A stretch of 20,873 nt of DNA from the NCBI GenBank assembly GCA_019307165.1, contig JAFDKD010000034.1, positions 1 through 20,873 of the forward strand, in the 5' to 3' direction. The notes beneath the pieces are model-generated. The model searched no databases, had not been told where the DNA came from, and saw nothing but the letters and a program-made list of their open reading frames with translations. This document shows, one piece after another, positions 15,519 to 20,873 of this stretch; position 1 is the first letter of the stretch; each line of letters starts with the position of its first letter. The position numbers were made by a program, and so were the translations under genes. The DNA comes from Deltaproteobacteria bacterium (GTDB lineage: Bacteria > Desulfobacterota > DSM-4660 > Desulfatiglandales > Desulfatiglandaceae).

Positions 15519-16499
15519 ATGGACATCCAAGAAATCACCAGCCGGGTGGAGCGGGACAGCGTTATTTTTCGCCAGATCACGGCGGAAATCGAAAAGGTCA
15601 TTGTGGGGCAGCGGGGTCTTCTGGAACGGATGCTGATCGGACTCGTATGCGACGGCCACATCCTCCTGGAGGGACTGCCCGGTCTGGCCAAGACCACGGC
15701 GGTCAAGACCCTGGCCGCCTGCATCCGCACCACGTTTCAAAGGATCCAGTTTACGCCCGATCTCCTGCCCGCCGACGTCCTGGGAACCCAGATCTACCGG
15801 CCCGATACGGGGGCCTTTGAAATAAAGAAAGGCCCCATCTTTCACAATATCATCCTGGCCGACGAGATCAACCGGGCCCCTGCCAAAGTCCAGAGCGCCC
15901 TTCTGGAGGCCATGCAGGAACGGCAGGTGACCATCGGGGAAACCACGTTCGTGCTGGATCGACCGTTCCTTGTCCTTGCCACCCAAAATCCCATCGAACA
16001 GGAAGGCACCTATCCCCTCCCGGAGGCCCAGATCGACCGTTTCATGTTCAAGATCCGGGTGGATTACCCTTCGGCCGAAGAGGAAAAAGAGATCATGGCA
16101 CGGGTAAACCGGGGCGTCGCCGACCAGGTGGGCGGTGTGGTGGACGTCTCCCGTATCGATGCGGCCAGGGAGACCATGAAATCCATCCACATGGAGGAAA
16201 AGATCGTCGAATACATCGTGCGCATTACGCGGGCCACCCGGTTTCCCGGGGAATCGGGCATGGATATCGGCCCCATGATCGCCTACGGCGCTTCTCCGAG
16301 AGCGTCCATATGGCTGGACCAGGCCGCCCGCGCCCATGCCTTCATGAGCGGCAGGGGGTATGTGACGCCCCAGGACGTCAAGTCCATGGCGCCCGACGTG
16401 CTGCGACACCGCATCATTTTGAGTTACGAGGCCGAGGCCGAGGGCAAAAGCGCGGACGATCTCATCAGCGCAATTCTGGACCGAATCGAGGTCCCCTGA
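15519..16499 (+). CDS. MoxR-family AAA+ ATPase
   Basis: 326 aa. Walker A is GLPGLAKT (52-59), Walker B IILADEINRAP (111-121), sensor 1 is in LVLATQNPIEQEGTYPLPEAQIDRFM (151-176), all typical of MoxR. AGGAGGG (15503-15509) is the ribosome site. MoxR proteins act as chaperone-like ATPases that work with vWA-domain partners, in cofactor insertion, complex assembly or envelope stress. The DUF58 gene starts one base after its stop, so the two are co-translated, and Bat-type vWA genes follow downstream. The specific client is not known. Confidence 0.95.
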   Translation: MDIQEITSRVERDSVIFRQITAEIEKVIVGQRGLLERMLIGLVCDGHILLEGLPGLAKTTAVKTLAACIRTTFQRIQFTPDLLPADVLGTQIYRPDTGAFEIKKGPIFHNIILADEINRAPAKVQSALLEAMQERQVTIGETTFVLDRPFLVLATQNPIEQEGTYPLPEAQIDRFMFKIRVDYPSAEEEKEIMARVNRGVADQVGGVVDVSRIDAARETMKSIHMEEKIVEYIVRITRATRFPGESGMDIGPMIAYGASPRASIWLDQAARAHAFMSGRGYVTPQDVKSMAPDVLRHRIILSYEAEAEGKSADDLISAILDRIEVP

Positions 16500-16500
16500 C

Positions 16501-17379
16501 ATGCTCCCGCCGGAGTTGCTCAAGAAAATCCAGCGATTCCATTTCAAGACCGGCAAGATGGCCAGCGACTTGTTTGCCGGACAGTACGAGAGCGCGTTCA
16601 AAGGCCAGGGCATCGAGTTTGCCGAAGTGCGGGAGTATCAGCCGGGAGACGACGTCCGAGCCATTGACTGGAACGTGTCGGCCCGGTTCGGGCGGCCTTT
16701 CGTGAAAGTCTTTCACGAGGAGCGGGAACTCACCGTCATTCTCCTTCTGGACCTTTCAGGCTCCCATCTGTTCGGCACCCGAAACAAGTTCAAACGGGAA
16801 TTGCTGGCGGAAGTTGCCGGCATGCTCGCCTTCGTGGCCATTCGAACCAATGACAAGGTGGGCGCCATTCTGTTCAGCGCAGGTGTGGAGAAATACATTC
16901 CGCCAAAAAAGGGAGCGTCTCACGTCTGGCGCCTGATCAAGGAAATATTCGCCTACGAACCGCGGGACCTGACCACGAACCTGGACGGGGTCTTCACCTA
17001 CCTGAACCGGGTCGCCAGGCGGCACGCCATCGTCTTTCTCATCTCCGACTGCATGGACGAGGGATTCGACACATCCCTCAGGCTGACGGCCAAAAAGCAC
17101 GCCCTGAGCATCATTCGGGTATCGGACCCGGGCGAAGACCGGCTGCCCAATGTGGGTCTTGTGACGCTCCGTGACCCTGAAACCGGCCGGGTCACCATGG
17201 TCAACACCGGAAGCAGGCGTTTACGGGAAGCATGGCAACGGGAGCGACGGGCCCGAAAAACCTATCTTGACGACATCGTTCGAAGGGCCGGGGTGGACCT
17301 GGTGGACCTGTCAACCGACGGCGCCGTGATCGAACCCCTGACCCGCCTGTTTGACCGGAGACAAAAACGGTTGCGATGA
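16501..17379 (+). CDS. DUF58 (vWA-like) protein, MoxR partner
   Basis: 292 aa, no membrane segment. The DUF58 signature is REYQPGDDVRAIDWNVSARFGRPFVKVFHEERE over residues 44-76, cited here as its two halves REYQPGDDVRAIDWN and FVKVFHEERE. A vWA-like domain follows with a MIDAS motif DLSGS (84-88). The gene starts one base after moxR. In known MoxR-DUF58-Bat sets the DUF58 protein is the soluble partner of the ATPase. A 296-bp spacer with repeat DNA separates it from the next gene of the cluster. Confidence 0.93.
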   Translation: MLPPELLKKIQRFHFKTGKMASDLFAGQYESAFKGQGIEFAEVREYQPGDDVRAIDWNVSARFGRPFVKVFHEERELTVILLLDLSGSHLFGTRNKFKRELLAEVAGMLAFVAIRTNDKVGAILFSAGVEKYIPPKKGASHVWRLIKEIFAYEPRDLTTNLDGVFTYLNRVARRHAIVFLISDCMDEGFDTSLRLTAKKHALSIIRVSDPGEDRLPNVGLVTLRDPETGRVTMVNTGSRRLREAWQRERRARKTYLDDIVRRAGVDLVDLSTDGAVIEPLTRLFDRRQKRLR

Positions 17380-17452
17380 AGAATCCGGGCCCATAGAACC
17401 CGGCTTCGGATTGCCCCTATACGGGGTCCAAAACGGAGCAAACGTGCAGGGG

Positions 17453-17599
17453 AGCTTTCAGCGATCAGCTGTCAGCCATAAAATGATAAGACACACCGCA
17501 ACGGCCTTTAATATATGCCGGTGCGATACGCTCTCCACACGTATTCGATGGTAAACTTTTGTCCGATAAAAGCTGAACGCTGACTGCTGATGGCTGATT
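17453..17599. repeat. Inverted-arm CAGC/GCTG intergenic element
   Basis: The left arm 17453-17479 has CAGC three times at a 7-base period (CAGCGAT CAGCTGT CAGCCAT). The right arm 17568-17599 has GCTG four times at the same period (GCTGAAC GCTGACT GCTGATG GCTGATT), so the arms face each other. The element takes up half of the DUF58-BatD spacer (17380-17675), in which no gene is seen. Confidence 0.8.
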
Positions 17600-17675
17600 G
17601 CTTGGCCTGCATCAACCCCCAGGCACAGCCATAGGAACATGACCACGGTTTTATGACTTAGTCTCCCAGGATCCC

Positions 17676-18650
17676 ATGAAATCAACGCGCCACTTTCCAT
17701 ACTTTCCCGATAACCGCGCGCTACGGGGGCTGACGATTCCCCTTGCCGTAATTCTGCTCGTGGTGTTGACGGCAACCGCAATTGCCGGGGACGGGCAGGC
17801 GGCCCCGGAACCGACGCTATCCGCGGCGTTCGACAGGGAATCGGCCCCGGTGGGGAGCACCGTCACCCTGACCCTGGCATACAGCCTTCCGGAAAAAGCA
17901 GCGGTTTCCACGGAATCCGCCGTGAAAGGTCTGGAAGAATTGGCTGTCCTGGATGCCCGTTTTCAACCGGGCCGGATCCAGTTCGACATCATGATCGATC
18001 GAATCGGGTCCCTGAGTACGGGTCCCCTGTCCCTGGCGTATCTGGATGCCGAGGGCGAGCGGAAAGCACTGGATGCGGCGCCCGCATCGGTCACCGTCCT
18101 GTCAAACCTGGGGGAAAAGCCCCAGGAGGCGGGGCTTCGCCCCATTCGCGGAATTGTCCCGACCCGTTCCAGATGGCTCGCCTATTGGCCCTGGGCCCTG
18201 GGGGCCGCGGGACTGCTGATCGTGGCGGCGGTCCTGTTTGGGGGGTACAGGCGATTTATAAAGAAAGACCGCATCGGAACGCCCCAGGATTCGCCCCATA
18301 TTCGGGCCGAAAAAGCGCTGGAAGCGCTTGAAGCCCAAGGACTTTTCGAAAAGGGGGCCGTTAAAACCCACTATTTCCGGCTGTCGGAAATTCTCCGGCA
18401 GTACCTGGAGGCCCTCAGGGGATTTCCCGCCGCGGAGTACACCACAGAGGAAATCGCCCGCCGCGTAAGCGCGCCGGAGGACCTGAACCTGGTGCCCCTT
18501 CTCAGGGGGATCGACCTGGTTAAATTCGCCGACGCCCTCCCCACCCGGGCGAGGAAGGACGAAACGCATCACGCCGCGCTGGCCTATGTTCGGGAAACCG
18601 CCCCCTCCCCCGTTAACGGTGGCCTCTCGTCCCGGGAGGCGGCCTCATGA
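17676..18650 (+). CDS. BatD-like / DUF4381-like membrane protein of the Bat cluster
   Basis: 324 aa. An N-terminal hydrophobic segment (about 17-37, IPLAVILLVVLTATAIAG) looks like a signal peptide or anchor. An extracytoplasmic beta-rich domain follows (about 45-145), then a transmembrane helix (about 168-190, LAYWPWALGAAGLLIVAAVLFGG) and a cytoplasmic helical tail with RAEKALEALEAQGL and HYFRLSEILRQYLEALRGFPAAEYTTEEI. This layout matches the BatD/DUF4381 proteins found between MoxR-DUF58 and Bat vWA genes. The direct role is unknown; it probably anchors or regulates the vWA proteins. The AGGAT before the ATG is a weak site. The stop overlaps the batA-like start (ATGA). Confidence 0.75.
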   Translation: MKSTRHFPYFPDNRALRGLTIPLAVILLVVLTATAIAGDGQAAPEPTLSAAFDRESAPVGSTVTLTLAYSLPEKAAVSTESAVKGLEELAVLDARFQPGRIQFDIMIDRIGSLSTGPLSLAYLDAEGERKALDAAPASVTVLSNLGEKPQEAGLRPIRGIVPTRSRWLAYWPWALGAAGLLIVAAVLFGGYRRFIKKDRIGTPQDSPHIRAEKALEALEAQGLFEKGAVKTHYFRLSEILRQYLEALRGFPAAEYTTEEIARRVSAPEDLNLVPLLRGIDLVKFADALPTRARKDETHHAALAYVRETAPSPVNGGLSSREAAS

Positions 18651-19642
18651 CGTTCCGGTTTGCCTATCCCGTCATCCTTATCCTCCTTGCGGTCCCTGCC
18701 GGGTTCCTGACGTTTGTGTTCATGAGAAAACCGGCTGCCGTCACCCACTCCATGGCGTCCGCCTTGGCCGCCATGGCGGGCCGGAAAAACAGGGTCCTGG
18801 GCCTGGTCCCCGTCATGGTGCGCGGGCTCTGCCTGATGCTCCTGGTGCTGGCCGCGGCCAGGCCCCAGCTGTACAACGTCTCACGGGACGTCCGGTCTTC
18901 AGGGGTGGACATCATGCTCAGCCTGGATACGTCGGGGTCCATGCAGGCCCTGGACTTCAAGTTGGACGATCGGCCCGTGTCGCGCCTGACAGCGATCAAG
19001 AAGGTGGTGAGCGATTTTATCAAAAAACGAGAAGCGGACCGGATCGGTTTCGTCGTCTTCGGAGACGAGGCATTCACCCAGTCTCCCCTCACCATGGACA
19101 AGGGGCTGCTGCTGGGCCTGGTTGAGAAAATGGAGATCGGTATGGCCGGTGACCAGACGGCCATCGGCTCGGCCATTGCCATTGGCGCCAAGCGCCTGAA
19201 AGACCTGGACGCACAGTCCAGGATACTTATTCTGCTGACGGACGGGAGGCACAACGCCGGAGACATCACGCCCGTGGAGGCCGCGAAAGCGGCGGGCGCC
19301 CTGGGCATCAAAATCTACACGATCGGCGTGGGCGGGAGAGGGCCGGCCCCTTTCAAGGTGCAGACGCCCTTTGGCACCCGCACCATCCACCAGCGCGTCG
19401 ATCTGGACGAAGACACCCTGAAAACCGTCGCCAAAGCGGGAAACGGGAGATACTTCAGGGCGGCGGACAGCGATGAGCTGTCGGAGATCTACGATCTGAT
19501 CGACCGGGAAGAAAAGACGGAGGTAAAGGTCAAGTCCTTTTTCCACTACAGGGAGCTTTATCTCTTTTTCCTTGTGCCGGCCCTGTTGCTGTTGTGCATT
19601 GAAATTTTTCTCAGGACCACCATTCTGAGGACGATACCGTGA
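18647..19642 (+). CDS. batA: BatA-like membrane vWA-domain protein
   Basis: 331 aa. Two N-terminal hydrophobic helices (about 6-25 and 53-70), then a vWA domain with MIDAS DTSGS (94-98), the conserved Thr in DQTAIGSAI and the LLTDGRHNAGD region, and a C-terminal helix (about 305-325). MIDAS residues bind Mg to hold ligand. In Bacteroides-type Bat operons BatA and BatB sit in the cytoplasmic membrane and take part in stress tolerance. The gene overlaps the BatD-like stop and its own stop overlaps the next gene, so the three are translationally coupled. Confidence 0.88.
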   Translation: MTFRFAYPVILILLAVPAGFLTFVFMRKPAAVTHSMASALAAMAGRKNRVLGLVPVMVRGLCLMLLVLAAARPQLYNVSRDVRSSGVDIMLSLDTSGSMQALDFKLDDRPVSRLTAIKKVVSDFIKKREADRIGFVVFGDEAFTQSPLTMDKGLLLGLVEKMEIGMAGDQTAIGSAIAIGAKRLKDLDAQSRILILLTDGRHNAGDITPVEAAKAAGALGIKIYTIGVGGRGPAPFKVQTPFGTRTIHQRVDLDEDTLKTVAKAGNGRYFRAADSDELSEIYDLIDREEKTEVKVKSFFHYRELYLFFLVPALLLLCIEIFLRTTILRTIP

Positions 19643-20637
19643 CATTTGTCAGACTCTGGATACTGAATTTTTTCTGGGCCATACCGCTGGTGATCCTGGT
19701 GCTCGTGATCGCCGCCCGCCGGAAACGACGGGCACTGGATAAACTGGCCGACCCGGAACTGCTGGAGCGGCTGACCGGCAGAAGCCAGCGAAGCAGGCTG
19801 CTGCTCAAAGGCATTCTCCTGTCCGCCGCCGTCGGCTTGATGGTCCTTTCCATTGCCGGGCCCCGCTGGGGCAGCCGTTATCAGGAGGTCCGGCAGAAGG
19901 GCGTGGACATCATGATCGCGGTGGACGTGTCTCCCAGTATGACGGTGGCGGATGTGGCCCCCGATCGCCTGGAAAGGGCCCGGCGCGAGATCATGGACTT
20001 TCTGAAGGTGGTCCGTGGGGACCGCGTCGGGTTGATCGCCTTTTCAGGAGCGGCATTCGTTCAGTGCCCGCTGACGCTGGATTACGGCGCCCTTCAAATG
20101 TTCCTTCGCGCGCTGGAGCCCGGCCTGGTTCCCGTGCCGGGGACCGATCTGGGCTCGGCCGTTGAAACGGCGCTTTCTTCTTTTGACTATACTTCGGAGA
20201 CGGACCGTGTGATCCTGCTCATCACGGACGGGGAAGACAACGAGGCCAAGGGACTGGATGCCGCCCGAAAGGCGGCGGAAAAGGATGCGAAGATATTCGT
20301 GTTCGGGATCGGGGACGTATCAGGCGGCCCTATCCCGGAAGCGGACGGCGGGGGCGGATTCAAGAAGGACGAGGACGGCAATCTGGTCCTTTCCAAACTG
20401 GACGAGGCGAGCCTGCAGAAAATCGCTTCGCTTACGGGCGGCACATACGTTCAGTCCCAGGCCGGTGACCTGGACCTGGACGTTCTCTATTTCAGCGGCA
20501 TAAAGGCCAGGACCCAAGCGAAAACCCTCAAGAGCGGCAAAATCAAGGTCTACGAGGAACGATTTGCCGTTTTCCTGCTGGCCGCCTTCCTGCTGTTGGT
20601 GGTGGAGGGATTGTTGCGGGAGAGGAAAAGGTTGTGA
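19639..20637 (+). CDS. batB: BatB-like membrane vWA-domain protein
   Basis: 332 aa, starting at a GTG that overlaps the batA-like stop by four bases. Membrane helices at about 6-26 and 56-74 flank a basic stretch (ARRKRRALDK), then a vWA domain with MIDAS DVSPS (96-100), GTDLGSA and LLITDGEDNEAKG, and a C-terminal helix (about 308-325) ending in RERKRL. It is a paralogue of the preceding protein, likely a partner in one membrane complex. After it comes a repeat-bearing spacer and another exported protein gene. Confidence 0.88.
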   Translation: MTFVRLWILNFFWAIPLVILVLVIAARRKRRALDKLADPELLERLTGRSQRSRLLLKGILLSAAVGLMVLSIAGPRWGSRYQEVRQKGVDIMIAVDVSPSMTVADVAPDRLERARREIMDFLKVVRGDRVGLIAFSGAAFVQCPLTLDYGALQMFLRALEPGLVPVPGTDLGSAVETALSSFDYTSETDRVILLITDGEDNEAKGLDAARKAAEKDAKIFVFGIGDVSGGPIPEADGGGGFKKDEDGNLVLSKLDEASLQKIASLTGGTYVQSQAGDLDLDVLYFSGIKARTQAKTLKSGKIKVYEERFAVFLLAAFLLLVVEGLLRERKRL

Positions 20638-20655
20638 GGTTAATTGCGGAATGGG

Positions 20656-20755
20656 GAAAAGAGAATATCGAATAACGAATTAAAAAACAGGTTCCCGGTT
20701 GGTCTTTCTTTCAACCCTGAACCTCTAAACCTCTGAACCCTGAACCCCTAAACCT
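20656..20755. repeat. GGTTC/GAACC intergenic repeat, copy C
   Basis: Same order as copy B: GAGAATATCGAATAACGAATT, GGTTCCCGGTTGGTCTTTCT, then 8-bp GAACCTCT-type units. It lies between the batB-like stop and the next start, so a transcript of the cluster could carry it. Confidence 0.85.
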
Positions 20756-20797
20756 TAGACCCCCGATAGGACGGCAAGGCAAGAGGAAGACGCTTAG

Positions 20798-20873
20798 ATG
20801 TTACAACCTTTTTTATTGATAATCATTGCACTGTGCGTAATGACCTCCTCGACGGTGAACGCCGCCGAAGATC
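20798..20873 (+). CDS. Start of an exported protein gene (cut by window edge)
   Basis: The first 25 codons are visible from the ATG at 20798, with AGAGGAAG about nine bases upstream. They encode a signal-peptide-like stretch (MLQPFLLIIIALCVMTSSTV) and a likely cleavage site at VNAAED. By analogy with Bat clusters, a TPR protein (BatC/BatE) or a second BatD would be expected here, but nothing in the visible part proves it. Confidence 0.6.
   Translation, partial: MLQPFLLIIIALCVMTSSTVNAAED

Noticed and set aside
15405..16613. 402-codon frame antisense to moxR and the DUF58 start
   Set aside because: It runs from repeat DNA through the complement of MoxR motifs, with no recognisable domain; a GC-codon-bias shadow.

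Overview
The window looks like part of a chromosome from an anaerobic bacterium of the Desulfobacterota (Deltaproteobacteria) type. The clues are an oxygen-reducing FprA/ROO-type flavodiiron protein, a CoA-ligase alpha subunit of the NDP-forming kind, a cysteine-bearing PAS histidine kinase, fairly GC-rich genes, and many short intergenic repeats of the sort common in those genomes. This placement is inferred from gene content and no phylogenetic marker was tested.

Layout. 1-2153 (+): the end of a HEAT-repeat protein, a soluble PAS histidine kinase with a five-cysteine insertion in its ATPase domain, and a YjqB/PgaH-type poly-gamma-glutamate hydrolase-like protein. 2154-6874 (+): the flavodiiron protein (fprA), a LarE-type PP-loop sulfur transferase with a CxxC + C cysteine pattern, and a YcaO domain fused to C-terminal TPRs. 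Repeat-bearing spacers separate these three genes. 7082-7786 (+): a VapBC-type toxin-antitoxin pair with a promoter/operator-like region holding two 9-bp direct repeats exactly 11 bp apart. 7810-8806: a complete-looking insertion element with a Y1/HUH (REP-associated-like) transposase, bounded by perfect 20-bp inverted repeats. 8975-11769 (-): an RmlD-like reductase, a DUF456 membrane protein and an orphan CoA-ligase alpha subunit, tightly packed. 11770-12213: a repeat cluster including a perfect 21-bp inverted repeat. 12214-13053 (-): a double hot-dog MaoC-like protein, divergent from groES-groEL (13294-15225, +), which ends in a strong terminator. 15519-20873 (+): a MoxR-DUF58-BatD-like-BatA-BatB cluster, with a further exported protein starting at the window edge.

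How the genes work together. The MoxR/Bat cluster encodes an AAA+ ATPase, a soluble vWA-like DUF58 protein and membrane-anchored vWA proteins. In other bacteria such sets form MoxR-vWA chaperone or stress systems. GroES/GroEL are the co-chaperonin pair. LarE and YcaO are both ATP-dependent enzymes linked to sulfur chemistry. Their adjacency, with a TPR protein-binding module on YcaO, is the most suggestive candidate for a little-described system here: sulfur insertion into a protein, peptide or cofactor. The link is circumstantial because a ~320-bp repeat-bearing spacer separates them and no substrate gene is visible.

A second theme is intergenic DNA. At least four spacers carry unrelated sequences with the same architecture: arms made of 7-9-bp tandem units, facing each other in inverted orientation (CTCTGTG, CACGAAG, GGTTC/GAACC and CAGC/GCTG types). 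A fifth spacer has a strict 8-bp tandem repeat.
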